From contig CALSML010000016.1 in the NCBI GenBank assembly GCA_943787445.1, positions 39,476 to 103,475 of the forward strand: a stretch of DNA of 64,000 nucleotides, given 5' to 3'. The translations under genes and the position numbers were made by a program. Source of the DNA: an uncultured Alphaproteobacteria bacterium. GTDB lineage: Bacteria > Pseudomonadota > Alphaproteobacteria > UBA6615. The notes under the pieces are model-generated. The model saw nothing but the letters and a program-made list of their open reading frames with translations. It searched no databases and had not been told where the DNA came from. Positions 55,796-64,000 of the stretch are shown here, one piece after another (positions within the stretch are counted from its first letter, which is position 1; the number at the start of each line of letters is the position of its first letter).

Positions 55796-57403
55796 CTACA
55801 TCCGGAACACGCCGAAGCGTGTTTCCTCGATGGGGGCATTCAATGAGGCGGACAGTGCCAGCCCAAGCACGCGCCGGGTGTCAGCCGGATCAATGATTCC
55901 ATCATCCCAGAGCCGCGCACTGGCATAATAAGGGTGCCCCTGATGTTCATACTGCTCGCGGATCGGTGCCTTGAAGGCTTCCTCGTCCTCGGCACTCCAT
56001 TCCTCACCACGCGCTTCCATGCCATCGCGTCGAACCTGACCAAGCACATTGGCCGCCTGGGTACCCCCCATGACCGAAATACGTGCATTCGGCCACATCC
56101 ACATGAACCGAGGACTGTAAGCGCGCCCACACATGCCGTAATTGCCCGCTCCGAAACTGCCGCCAATGATCACGGCGAACTTCGGCACATTGGCGCAGGC
56201 AACAGCGGTCACCATCTTCGCACCATCTCGTGCAATACCGCCGCCCTCATATTTCTGCCCGACCATGAACCCAGAGATGTTCTGCAGAAAGATCAGGGGG
56301 ATCTTCCGCTGCGCGCAAAGCTCAATGAAATGCGCGCCCTTCAGAGCTGATTCCGAAAACAGGATACCGTTGTTCGCCACGATCCCGACCGGATACCCAT
56401 GCAGATGCGCAAAACCGGTAACCAGCGTTTCACCATAGAGTTCCTTGAACTCGTCGAACTCCGACCCGTCAACGATCCGCGCAATCACCTCGCGCACATC
56501 GTAGGGCTTGCGGATATCGGCATTCACGACGCCATAGAGTTCTTCTGCGGAATACAGCGGGTCGCGCGACGGTCGCGTTTCCAGTTCCACATGCTTGGGG
56601 CGATTCAGATTGGCCACGATCTTGCGGACAATCGCCAGGGCATGGGTATCATCCTGCGCCAGATGATCCGCGACCCCGCTGGTCCGCGTGTGCACATCCG
56701 CACCGCCAAGCTCTTCGGCAGACACGATCTCCCCTGTCGCGGCTTTGACCAATGGCGGACCCGCAAGAAATATCGTGCCCTGCTCTTTCACGATCACGGC
56801 TTCGTCCGACATGGCCGGGACATAAGCGCCGCCGGCGGTGCAGGAGCCCAGCACCGCTGCGATCTGCGGAATACCCTCCGACGACATGGTCGCCTGATTG
56901 TAGAAAATCCTGCCAAAATGTTCCCGGTCAGCAAACACATCGTCTTGTTGCGGGAGATTCGCCCCACCGGAATCCACCAGATAGATACACGGCAGATTGT
57001 TCTGCCTGGCAATCTCCTGCGCCCGGAGATGCTTCTTCACGGTGATCGGGAAATAGGTCCCGCCCTTGACCGTGGCGTCGTTGACCACGATCACGCATTC
57101 CCGGCCGGACACGCGCCCGATGCCGGTCAGGATTCCCCCCGCCGGAACTGTATCTTCGTACATCTCCCAGCCAGCAAACTGCGAAAACTCAAGGAATGCC
57201 GAGCCATCATCCAGCAATGTGTCGATGCGATCACGAGGAAGCAGCTTTCCGCGTGAAACATGTCGTTCCCGCGAACGTTCACCACCACCGATTTCGATCT
57301 GTGCCACCTTTTCCCGCAGATCATCGATGACCCCACGCATCGCCGCAGCATTCTCACTGAAAAGTTCGGAACCAGTATCCAGATTGCTCTTGATTGCGGT
57401 CAT
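55796..57403 (-). CDS. liuB: Methylcrotonyl-CoA carboxylase, carboxyltransferase (beta) subunit
   Basis: LiuB transfers the carboxyl group from biotin to 3-methylcrotonyl-CoA. The 535-residue protein starts [20 protein letters not shown], and shows the transferase fold in two halves: [20 protein letters not shown] and [20 protein letters not shown], then [60 protein letters not shown] and VLGQVRRD. These match the MCC rather than PCC subgroup. The ATG at 57403 is used because the upstream extension is not conserved. It is divergent from a threonine dehydratase gene across 59 bases. Confidence 0.95.
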   Translation of the reverse strand: MTAIKSNLDTGSELFSENAAAMRGVIDDLREKVAQIEIGGGERSRERHVSRGKLLPRDRIDTLLDDGSAFLEFSQFAGWEMYEDTVPAGGILTGIGRVSGRECVIVVNDATVKGGTYFPITVKKHLRAQEIARQNNLPCIYLVDSGGANLPQQDDVFADREHFGRIFYNQATMSSEGIPQIAAVLGSCTAGGAYVPAMSDEAVIVKEQGTIFLAGPPLVKAATGEIVSAEELGGADVHTRTSGVADHLAQDDTHALAIVRKIVANLNRPKHVELETRPSRDPLYSAEELYGVVNADIRKPYDVREVIARIVDGSEFDEFKELYGETLVTGFAHLHGYPVGIVANNGILFSESALKGAHFIELCAQRKIPLIFLQNISGFMVGQKYEGGGIARDGAKMVTAVACANVPKFAVIIGGSFGAGNYGMCGRAYSPRFMWMWPNARISVMGGTQAANVLGQVRRDGMEARGEEWSAEDEEAFKAPIREQYEHQGHPYYASARLWDDGIIDPADTRRVLGLALSASLNAPIEETRFGVFRM

Positions 57404-57462
57404 GCATCCACACTCCGGTAAAGCGGCTTCATCTGCGAAACCTGTGTGATAGAAATAGTCGA

Positions 57463-58425
57463 ATGACGAACCTGCCCGGCAAATCCGAGATCGAGACAGC
57501 GGCGCAAACGGTCTACGCCACGATGCCTGCCACCCCTCAATATGTCTGGCCGTTGCTGAATGCGGCAACGGGTGCGAATGTCTGGGTGAAGCACGAAAAC
57601 CATACGCCGATAGGCGCGTTCAAGGTACGTGGCGGGCTGGTCTATATGGCCGGTCTGCGCACGGAGAAACCAGCGGTCTCCGGTGTGATCGCCGCAACCC
57701 GGGGCAACCACGGACAGTCGATTGCCTTCGCGGCGCGCGCGAACGGGATTGATGCGGTGATTGTCGTTCCCGAAGGCAACTCGTCCGAGAAGAATGCGGC
57801 GATGAAAGCCTTTGGTGCCGAACTGATTGTCCACGGCCATGACTTTCAGGCGGCTCTGGAATATGCCGAAGGACTTGCCGACGAGCGCCGAATGGAGATG
57901 GTACCCTCCTACGCCATGTCCCTGGCAGCTGGTGTTGCAACCTATGGCATGGAATTGTTGACGTCCGCGCCGGACATTCAGACCCTTTACGTGCCGATCG
58001 GCCTTGGTTCGGGCATTACCGGTTGCATTGCGGCACGGGAAGCGCTGGGCCTGAAAACAGAAATTGTCGGTGTGGTTGCTGAAAACGCCCCGGCCTATGC
58101 CTTGTCCTTCGCAAAGGGCGAAGCTGTGTCGACCAACAGTGCCGACACCTTTGCCGATGGTCTGGCCTGTCGTGTTCCTGCGGACGAAGCCATTCCCGTG
58201 ATCTGCAATCACGCCGCGCGGGTCATCACCGTCAGCGATGATGAAATTCGCGACGCCATGCGGCTTTACTACACCACCACCCACAATCTGTCGGAAGGCG
58301 CCGGTGCCGCTGCGCTTGCCGGACTGATGCAGGAGCGCAGCACGCTGGCCGGCATGACGGTCGGCGCCGTCCTGTCGGGCGGCAATATCGATCGCGCGCT
58401 CTATCGGAACATCCTGTCGGATTAG
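57463..58425 (+). CDS. Threonine/serine dehydratase (PLP fold type II)
   Basis: It converts threonine or serine to 2-oxo acids and ammonia. The 320-residue protein has the PLP lysine in [20 protein letters not shown], the amino-acid loop [19 protein letters not shown], and the glycine-rich phosphate site [20 protein letters not shown]. There is no C-terminal ACT regulatory domain, so it resembles catabolic or YbbQ-like dehydratases rather than feedback-controlled IlvA. It is the only rightward gene in the leucine region. Confidence 0.87.
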   Translation: MTNLPGKSEIETAAQTVYATMPATPQYVWPLLNAATGANVWVKHENHTPIGAFKVRGGLVYMAGLRTEKPAVSGVIAATRGNHGQSIAFAARANGIDAVIVVPEGNSSEKNAAMKAFGAELIVHGHDFQAALEYAEGLADERRMEMVPSYAMSLAAGVATYGMELLTSAPDIQTLYVPIGLGSGITGCIAAREALGLKTEIVGVVAENAPAYALSFAKGEAVSTNSADTFADGLACRVPADEAIPVICNHAARVITVSDDEIRDAMRLYYTTTHNLSEGAGAAALAGLMQERSTLAGMTVGAVLSGGNIDRALYRNILSD

Positions 58426-58445
58426 GGTCACACTGACCTCCAGTT

Positions 58446-59051
58446 CTACCAGCCACCCGTTTCAAGCCAGCGATCAACCATATCCAGGCGGTCACAGCCC
58501 CAGAATCCCTCCCCATCCACGATGAAATAGGGGGAACCGAAGACATTGCGATCAATGGCCTCATTCGTCTCGGTCATGAGCTTTTCCTTGATTGCCGGGT
58601 CCTGCAGACCAGTGGCAAGCGCCGCGCCATCAAAACCAGCCGCAGTGGCAATCTCGACCACCGCATCAGGGCCGGAGATGTTCTTGCCCTCTCCCAGAGC
58701 CGCAGTGAACAGGGCCAGCCCCATATCCCGTGCTCGGGCCGGGTCTTGCGCCTTGGCCCAATAGACCGCACGAGAGGCGGCGGTAGGTGAGAACGGAAAA
58801 TCCTCCGGCGGGTTGTAGGCAACCTTGTGAAAACGCGCCGAACGCGCGAAATCATGCCGGGAATAGTCACCTTTCATCGGCACATGAGGCAGGGGTACTG
58901 CGCCTGTCACCTTGAACACGGCACCCAGCAGAAACGGCTTCCAATCGACGCTGCGACCATGCTTGGCAGCTAAATCATCGATCATGTGCGCTGCGATGTA
59001 GCCATAGGGGCTGTTGAAGTCGAAATAGAACTCGACGGGTGCCTTGGACAT
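58446..59051 (-). CDS. 2-hydroxychromene-2-carboxylate isomerase/DsbA-like protein
   Basis: A DsbA-like thioredoxin-fold protein of the HCCA isomerase group, related to NahD and kappa glutathione transferases. The 201-residue protein begins VEFYFDFNSPYGYIAAHMID with the family's SPY motif replacing the CxxC of disulfide enzymes, then WKPFLLGAVFKVTGAVPLPH, FDFSPTAASRAVYWAKAQDP-type PFSPTAASRAVYWAKAQDPA, and NVFGSPYFIVDGEGFWGCDR near the end. Its aromatic-acid role in other bacteria does not fit the setting. It is 22 bases past the acyl-CoA dehydrogenase. Confidence 0.85.
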   Translation of the reverse strand: MSKAPVEFYFDFNSPYGYIAAHMIDDLAAKHGRSVDWKPFLLGAVFKVTGAVPLPHVPMKGDYSRHDFARSARFHKVAYNPPEDFPFSPTAASRAVYWAKAQDPARARDMGLALFTAALGEGKNISGPDAVVEIATAAGFDGAALATGLQDPAIKEKLMTETNEAIDRNVFGSPYFIVDGEGFWGCDRLDMVDRWLETGGW

Positions 59052-59073
59052 GATGGTTCCTTTCCGTGTTTTC

Positions 59074-60216
59074 TTATGCGTTGCCAGCGACGATATCGCG
59101 GCCAATGATCAGCTTCTGAATATCGCTGGTGCCCTCATAGATTTTGGTCACCCGCACATCGCGATAAATGCGCTCGACCGGGAAATCCTGCAGATAGCCA
59201 TAGCCCCCATGGACCTGAATCGCATCTGAACAGACTTCTTCTGCCATCTCCGAGGCATAGAGCTTTGCCATGGCCGCTTCGGCCAGACAGGGTTGTCCGG
59301 CGTCCCGCAAGCGTGCGGCGTTGTGCGTGAGTTGTCGTGCGGCTTCAATTTTGGTGCGCATCTCCGCAAGGCGGAAGATCACGGCCTGATGTTCGATGAT
59401 CGGCTTGCCAAAGGTCACGCGTTCGCGGGCATAGGCCACTGCATGCTCATAGGCGGCCCGGGCCATGCCAATCGCCTGGGCGGCAATACCGATGCGCCCG
59501 CCTTCAAGATTGGAAAGCGCAATGCGATAGCCCTGCCCCTCTTCACCCAGAAGCAGATCCGGTGTGAGCCCCATATCGTCAAACACCAGTTGACAGGTGT
59601 CGGACGCACGTTGTCCCATTTTGTGCTCGATGGATGCCACCTGATAGCCAGGTGTCTCGGTTGGGACGATGAAGGCGCTCATGCCCTTGTTGCCCGCCAT
59701 AGGGTCGGTGATGGCAAAAACGATCACCAGATCGGCATTCTTGCCGGAGGTGATGAATTGCTTGGTGCCGTTCAGAACGTATTTGTTACCAATCTTTTCA
59801 GCCCGGGTATCGATCGCGCCCGCATCCGATCCGGCGGTGGGCTCGGTCAGGGCAAAAGCCCCCAGCTTGCCCCCCGTAGCCAGCGGACGCAGAAATCGCT
59901 CTTTCTGGGCGTCACTGCCGTAGTTGAGAATCGGCAGGCAAACCACGGAATTGTGTACGGCCATGATCGTGGAACACGCGCCATCCCCGGCCGCGATTTC
60001 CTCCAGTGCCACCGCATGGGTCAGGGTATCGGCCCCGGCACCCCCCCATTCTTCAGGGACAATCATACCCAGCAAGCCCAGCTCACCCATCCCGCGCACA
60101 GCATCTTCAGGATAGATCGCATCGCGATCCCAAGCCGCTGCATGGGGAGCAAGCTGCTCTGACGCGAAGGACCGCGCCATATCTCGGATCATGACCTGTT
60201 CGTCAGTCAGAGCCAT
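59074..60216 (-). CDS. Acyl-CoA dehydrogenase, short/branched-chain type
   Basis: A FAD-dependent dehydrogenase acting on short or branched acyl-CoA. The 380-residue protein begins [20 protein letters not shown], with [37 protein letters not shown] (FAD/acyl loop), [13 protein letters not shown], and [20 protein letters not shown]. The catalytic base is likely the Glu of [16 protein letters not shown] near the end, the position seen in short-chain enzymes. It is a second dehydrogenase beside isovaleryl-CoA dehydrogenase and may handle isobutyryl- or 2-methylbutyryl-CoA. The first 14 bases overlap the carbonic anhydrase end. Confidence 0.9.
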   Translation of the reverse strand: MALTDEQVMIRDMARSFASEQLAPHAAAWDRDAIYPEDAVRGMGELGLLGMIVPEEWGGAGADTLTHAVALEEIAAGDGACSTIMAVHNSVVCLPILNYGSDAQKERFLRPLATGGKLGAFALTEPTAGSDAGAIDTRAEKIGNKYVLNGTKQFITSGKNADLVIVFAITDPMAGNKGMSAFIVPTETPGYQVASIEHKMGQRASDTCQLVFDDMGLTPDLLLGEEGQGYRIALSNLEGGRIGIAAQAIGMARAAYEHAVAYARERVTFGKPIIEHQAVIFRLAEMRTKIEAARQLTHNAARLRDAGQPCLAEAAMAKLYASEMAEEVCSDAIQVHGGYGYLQDFPVERIYRDVRVTKIYEGTSDIQKLIIGRDIVAGNA

Positions 60217-60859
60217 CGGCGACCCGGTCTCCTCCAACGATTTCATGCATTTCACCCTTGTCGGGATCAACCGCACAAAGGCGGCCCTTCTCCAGATCGA
60301 CCCACCAGCCATGCAACTGGATCTCGCCATTGGCGACCTTTTCGGCAATCCAGGGGAAGGTCTTCAGATTCCCCAGCGAAATACGAATGGCAGCCCGTTC
60401 CACACCCGGTTGATCGGGGACTACGCCATCATCACCACATGGACAGGCTTCGGTCGCAATTTCCACCCAGGGCGCAATGAACTCGCGTTGGCTGGGTTCA
60501 CCGGACACAGCCGCACGGAGCGCCTGTATGCCGCCGCAGGCCGAATGACCGAGCACGACAATATGCTGCACACCCAGATCCCGGACCGCGAACTCCAGTG
60601 CCGCACTGGTCCCATGATGCCCGTCATCTGGCCCATAGGGCGGAACAAGATTGGCCACATTGCGCACGATAAAGATTTCGCCGGGCTCAGAATCCAGCAG
60701 CAAGGCCGGATCGACACGAGAGTCGGAGCACGCAATCAGCATGACTTCCGGGGACTGCCCCTGTTCGGCGAGTTCCCGCATCCGGTCCGGGCGCTGTTCA
60801 TAATAGCGCGCGCGAAAACCGCGAAATCCGGCAATAAGACGATCAATGGTATCTACCAT
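60203..60859 (-). CDS. Beta-class carbonic anhydrase
   Basis: It interconverts carbon dioxide and bicarbonate. The 218-residue protein has the zinc and catalytic residues in [20 protein letters not shown] (Cys and the Asp-Arg pair) and [20 protein letters not shown] (His and Cys). [18 protein letters not shown] and the C-terminal [20 protein letters not shown] are conserved in the proteobacterial type. The frame is open upstream to 61039, but homologues begin near [12 protein letters not shown]. It overlaps the SDR end by seven bases and the dehydrogenase start by 14, so it is inside the leucine unit and could supply bicarbonate to LiuD. Confidence 0.92.
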   Translation of the reverse strand: MVDTIDRLIAGFRGFRARYYEQRPDRMRELAEQGQSPEVMLIACSDSRVDPALLLDSEPGEIFIVRNVANLVPPYGPDDGHHGTSAALEFAVRDLGVQHIVVLGHSACGGIQALRAAVSGEPSQREFIAPWVEIATEACPCGDDGVVPDQPGVERAAIRISLGNLKTFPWIAEKVANGEIQLHGWWVDLEKGRLCAVDPDKGEMHEIVGGDRVADGSD

Positions 60860-61521
60860 GAGACTTCCTTTCCACGGTAATCGAGAAACCGACCGCTCTG
60901 GGCCGGCGTCAGTGAATTCAACACACTCCGAATGCCCGAAACGCTTTCCGCCGGTGTGAGCGACGCATGCTGTCCCGTCATATCGGTTTTGACATATCCC
61001 GGGTGTAGCGCAATGGCGGTGATTCCCCGCGCCCGCCACTCGGGTTCGATTACCCGAAAACGCTTGTTCAGTTCACCCTTGAAATCTCCGTAAAGATCCG
61101 GGTTGCTGAGCCGCGGTCGTCCCAATGCCTGAATGCTCGACATCACCACCACCTTCTTCTGGTCACTGGCTGCAACGCTGTCGATCAGGGCCGAGACGGT
61201 CGTGATGGGCGCCTCGGCGTTGATGCGCATGGTTTCGGACGTCTCTTCCGGGCTCGCCCGACCGCGACTTTTCAGAACACCGGCATTGTGGATCAGCACA
61301 TACAGGGGCACCTTGGTGAGCGCATCGGCAAAGCGCGCGATATGGGTGTCACTGAGCACATCGAGGTGATGCAACCGGATATCCCCACGCAGCTTCTCCA
61401 GTTCCCCGGGCTGGTCAGGGGTCCGTGTGGTGGCACAGACGCGCCAGCCCGTGTTCGCGTACTGGCGCACGAATTCCAGACCAATACCCCGGCTCGCACC
61501 GATTATCGCGACATTCGGCAT
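60853..61521 (-). CDS. Short-chain dehydrogenase/reductase, CsgA-like
   Basis: An SDR of the C-factor-like group. The 222-residue protein has the cofactor motif NVAIIGASRGIGLEFVRQYA, the specificity arginines in VCATTRTPDQPGEL, YVLIHNAGVLKSRG, KKVVVMSSIQALGRP with the catalytic serine, and LYGDFKGELNKRF with the Tyr-x-x-x-Lys pair. The substrate is unknown. A related SDR gene follows 37 bases upstream on the same strand, so the two look like a tandem duplication. Confidence 0.87.
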   Translation of the reverse strand: MPNVAIIGASRGIGLEFVRQYANTGWRVCATTRTPDQPGELEKLRGDIRLHHLDVLSDTHIARFADALTKVPLYVLIHNAGVLKSRGRASPEETSETMRINAEAPITTVSALIDSVAASDQKKVVVMSSIQALGRPRLSNPDLYGDFKGELNKRFRVIEPEWRARGITAIALHPGYVKTDMTGQHASLTPAESVSGIRSVLNSLTPAQSGRFLDYRGKEVSW

Positions 61522-61558
61522 ATCAACCCCTGCAACATACTGACCGTCTTACCGAATC

Positions 61559-62213
61559 TCACCATGGGTGCTCGGTACCTTTCCAGGTGAGGAATTTCCC
61601 CGAACTGCGCGCTTCCAGGCCATCAATCACCTGGCGCATCCCGCTGACGCTTTCCGTCACACTTACCGGTGCGCTCGCCCCGCCCATATCGGACGAAACC
61701 CAGCCGGGGTGGAACACCACCGCGCAGACGCCGTCCGACCGCCAGTGTGGCCCAAGATCGCGAAACCGGTCGTTGAGCAGGCATTTGGAGGCGCCGTAAT
61801 CCGCTGACGGTGTGCGTCCACCATTGCGTGCGCCCATCTGGCTGCTGAGGATCACAATCTTCCGGTCCCGGCCCCGCAAAACCGCTGGCATCAGGGCCTC
61901 CACGACATCAAAAGGAGCATCCGCATTGATCGCCCGCATTTCGTCGCGGGTGACCCCACGCAGGACGCCGGCGCTGTGGATCAGCACATCGAGCCCACGT
62001 CCCTCGAAGACCTCAGAAAGCGCGGAAATCTGAGCCTGGTCGCGCACCTCCAGGCCGTGGATAGAGACATTGCCGGCGATCTCGCCCAGCGCGCCGGGAT
62101 CACCCGGTGTCCGCGTGGTCGCATGAACCTCCCACCCGTCCAAGGCATAGGATTGTGCAAACCCCCAGTCCGATGCCGCGACTGGCGCCAATGATAAGAA
62201 CCGATCCGGTCAT
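61559..62213 (-). pseudogene. Second short-chain dehydrogenase/reductase, one frameshift
   Basis: A paralogue of the neighbouring SDR. It begins MTGSVLIIGASRGIGLG at 62213; in the run of five C at 62162-62166 the frame changes, and the next frame continues GFAQSYALDGWEVHATTRTP, LDVLIHSAGVLRGVTRDEMR, KIVILSSQMGARNGG and DYGASKCLLNDRFRDLGPHW. Removing one base from the run gives an uninterrupted protein of about 217 residues with the full Ser-Tyr-Lys set. The start overlaps the RidA gene end in ATGA. Confidence 0.8.
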
Positions 62214-62614
62214 GAGTCGCGGTCTCCCGAGGATTTGGCATCCGGCCGGCGCGCCATCGCTTCGATCTCGATCCGCGTGCGCGGGTCGACAAGCTGGGCG
62301 ATCAGCGCGGTCGCGGCCGGCGGGTTCGGCCCCAGATACTGCTTGAAGACCGGTGTCAGCGTTTCGTAATCCTCGACGCTGGGCATGTAGAAGGTCACCT
62401 TCACCAGATCGGCAAAGGAGCACCGTGCGGCTGCGAGAGTCCGAGCAATGTTGCGAAACACTTGGTGTCCCTGCTCCACCACATCATCAGAAATGGTCAT
62501 GGTCTCGTAGTCGAACCCGGTGGTGCCGGAGACATGGACATAGTCGTCATCGACCACCGCGCGCGAATAGCCGACGGCTTTCTCGAACTCGGAATTGGTG
62601 GAAATCCGACGCAC
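62210..62614 (-). CDS. RidA-family protein
   Basis: The 134-residue protein belongs to the RidA/YjgF family of imine-deaminating proteins. It shows SRAVVDDDYVHVSGTTGFDY, VVEQGHQVFRNIARTLAAAR, LVKVTFYMPSVEDYETLTPV, FKQYLGPNPPAATALIAQLV and DPRTRIEIEAMA, where the last arginine-containing block is the active-site signature. It starts with GTG that shares a base with the ivd stop. It sits within the leucine unit, and may protect its enzymes or act on a specific intermediate; that is inference. Confidence 0.88.
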   Translation of the reverse strand: MRRISTNSEFEKAVGYSRAVVDDDYVHVSGTTGFDYETMTISDDVVEQGHQVFRNIARTLAAARCSFADLVKVTFYMPSVEDYETLTPVFKQYLGPNPPAATALIAQLVDPRTRIEIEAMARRPDAKSSGDRDS

Positions 62615-63786
62615 TAGGCCGACTCTTCAAACAGTTCGCGGCCAATCAACATACGCCGGATTTCCGAGGTTCCCGCGCCGATCTCATAGAGCTTGGCATC
62701 CCGCAGCAAACGCCCGGTCGGGTATTCGTTGACATAGCCATTGCCGCCCAGCGTCTGAATGGCCTCCAGCGCCATCCAGGTTGCCTTTTCCCCGGCATAG
62801 AGAATAGCTCCGGCTGCATCCTTGCGGGTGGTTTCCCCGCGATCGCAGGCCTGAGCCACGGCATACACATAAGCCTTGCAGGCATTCATGGTGACATACA
62901 TATCCGCCAGCTTGCCCTGCATCAGCTGAAAGGTCCCGATCGGCTGACCGAACTGCTCACGCTCGTGAACATAAGGAACAACGATGTCCATGCAGGCCTG
63001 CATAATGCCAAGCGGACCGGCCGCGAGCACCGCGCGCTCATAGTCGAGACCCGACATCAGGACGTTCACGCCCTTGCCGACCTCTCCGAGAACATTCTCT
63101 TCGGGGACTTCGCAATCCTGGAAGATCAGCTCACAGGTATCGGATCCGCGCATGCCAAGCTTATCGAGTTTCTGGGCTTGGCTGAACCCTTTGAACCCCT
63201 TCTCGACAATAAAAGCCGTCATGCCACGCGGCCCGGCATCCATATCGGTCTTGGCATAGATGACGAAGGTTTCGGAGACGGGACCATTGGTGATCCACAT
63301 CTTGTTGCCATTGAGGATGTAGCGGTCTCCTTTTTTTTCTGCTCGCGTGCGCATCCCCACTACGTCGGAGCCCGCGCCCGGCTCACTCATGGCCAGTGCA
63401 CCCACATGCTTTCCCGAGACCAGATCGGGCAGATAGCGCGCCTTTTGCTCGGCGGTGCCATTACGATGAATCTGGTTCACGCAAAGGTTGGAATGCGCGC
63501 CATAGGACAGCCCCACCGACGCCGATGCCCGGCTGACCTCCTCCATCGCCACACAATGTTCGAGATAACCGAGATTCGAGCCACCATAGTCCTCATCGAC
63601 CGTGATCCCGTGCAGGCCCAGTTCGCCCATCTGGGGCCAGAGATCGATCGGGAATTCATTGGAAGAATCGATTTCCTCGGCACGCGGGGCGATCTTGTCC
63701 GATGCGAAGCTGCGCACGGAATCTCGCAGCATGTCGGCAGTATCGCCCAGATCAAAACTCAGGCTCGGATATTCATTGGGTATCAT
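62614..63786 (-). CDS. ivd: Isovaleryl-CoA dehydrogenase
   Basis: Ivd oxidises isovaleryl-CoA to 3-methylcrotonyl-CoA, the first specific step after leucine deamination and decarboxylation. The 390-residue protein starts [20 protein letters not shown], with [57 protein letters not shown] and [19 protein letters not shown]. The catalytic Glu of isovaleryl-type enzymes is in [18 protein letters not shown], an internal position that separates it from short-chain enzymes. A GGAGAG site precedes the ATG. It is liuA in liu operons. Confidence 0.94.
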   Translation of the reverse strand: MIPNEYPSLSFDLGDTADMLRDSVRSFASDKIAPRAEEIDSSNEFPIDLWPQMGELGLHGITVDEDYGGSNLGYLEHCVAMEEVSRASASVGLSYGAHSNLCVNQIHRNGTAEQKARYLPDLVSGKHVGALAMSEPGAGSDVVGMRTRAEKKGDRYILNGNKMWITNGPVSETFVIYAKTDMDAGPRGMTAFIVEKGFKGFSQAQKLDKLGMRGSDTCELIFQDCEVPEENVLGEVGKGVNVLMSGLDYERAVLAAGPLGIMQACMDIVVPYVHEREQFGQPIGTFQLMQGKLADMYVTMNACKAYVYAVAQACDRGETTRKDAAGAILYAGEKATWMALEAIQTLGGNGYVNEYPTGRLLRDAKLYEIGAGTSEIRRMLIGRELFEESA

Positions 63787-63926
63787 CAGATTTACTCTCC
63801 TGCTGACAGCGTTTCAGGCCGCCTTGTGAATGCAGTTCGCATGCGAGGTTATGATCCTCCGCACCGATCCAGTGTTCAAGGACTGCCTGCCCGGCATGAT
63901 CACAATTCCATGGACTTGCCAAAGTC

Positions 63927-64000
63927 TCATTCCGCTGCCTCGCGGTCAAAATCTTCTAATTCACGCAACTGTTCCCGACACCGGGCCGCATAGCGGTCCA
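63927..64000 (-). CDS. C-terminal fragment of an unidentified protein
   Basis: The right edge holds the last 23 codons of a minus-strand gene, reading DRYAARCREQLRELEDFDRE-AAE before a TGA at 63927-63929. This charged end is too short to identify. It could be the carboxyltransferase, ligase or regulator that often accompanies liu genes, but nothing seen decides it. The 140 bases between it and ivd contain no gene. Confidence 0.45.
   Translation of the reverse strand, partial: DRYAARCREQLRELEDFDREAAE

Noticed and set aside
1..64000. CRISPR arrays, insertion sequences, integrases and prophage genes
   Set aside because: No spaced direct repeats, transposase or phage-like proteins were seen on either strand.

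Overview
The window is 64 kb of alphaproteobacterial chromosome with moderately high G+C. The marker order parC-recO-era-rnc-lepB-acpS-pdxJ-rsh-rpoZ-folK, an NDUFA12-type complex I accessory gene next to single-domain MCE genes, the B12-dependent ribonucleotide reductase NrdJ, MipZ, DUF1489 and a phasin all fit Alphaproteobacteria. The order looks most like Rhodospirillales or a related order; that finer placement is inference. No tRNA, rRNA, CRISPR array, prophage, integrase or insertion sequence was seen.

Layout. 0-8.1 kb, minus strand: a housekeeping run of overlapping genes for topoisomerase IV, repair, rRNA maturation, protein export, lipid and vitamin B6 cofactors, (p)ppGpp metabolism, RNA polymerase omega and folate. 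8.2-16.1 kb: a NYN-domain protein, a family 5 uracil-DNA glycosylase and a MarR regulator, convergent with an ornithine/lysine-type decarboxylase; then aroQ-accB-accC-aat, convergent with DUF2155, two MCE proteins and NDUFA12. 16.4-22.9 kb: nrdJ with a hairpin-rich 3' end, RidA, a CDF metal transporter and a FemAB-like acyltransferase. 22.9-31.3 kb: clpA, clpS, a phasin, an esterase, a lipoprotein, a SPOR-tailed D,D-carboxypeptidase, MaoC and a luciferase-like monooxygenase. 31.5-40.7 kb, minus strand: nucleotide-sugar genes pgm-ugd-galU, a membrane J-domain protein, a VWA protein, mipZ, a molybdopterin oxidoreductase and DUF3179. 41-50 kb: DUF488, a 2-oxoglutarate oxygenase, a glutamine-synthetase-like ligase with an iron alcohol dehydrogenase, an amino-acid dehydrogenase and a Fur-box ferric iron transporter. 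50-64 kb: DUF1489, an HPt-like/receiver remnant, and two blocks of leucine/isovalerate catabolism that also contain an ion channel, threonine dehydratase, carbonic anhydrase, SDRs and a RidA protein.

How the genes work together. Isovaleryl-CoA dehydrogenase, both methylcrotonyl-CoA carboxylase subunits, methylglutaconyl-CoA hydratase and HMG-CoA lyase make a complete route from isovaleryl-CoA to acetyl-CoA plus acetoacetate. The carbonic anhydrase may supply bicarbonate to the biotin carboxylase. aat, clpS and clpA are the transferase, adaptor and unfoldase of the bacterial N-end rule pathway. pgm, ugd and galU make UDP-glucose and UDP-glucuronate for surface polysaccharide.

Caution on sequence quality. 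Several conserved genes are cut by one-base insertions and deletions, mostly at runs of the same base, while their protein sequence stays conserved across the joins. The damage is dense at 22.9-31 kb and 35.9-40 kb, with isolated cases at 50.9, 54.4 and 62.2 kb. I label these 'pseudogene' because the frame is interrupted as read, but consensus error is the likelier cause than real decay. I found no clearly new biological system. The best leads are the MipZ/VWA/J-domain neighbourhood, a phasin promoter with three copies of one palindrome, a possible gamma-glutamyl amine route, and a receiver fragment fused to an HPt-like domain that appears to lack its histidine.
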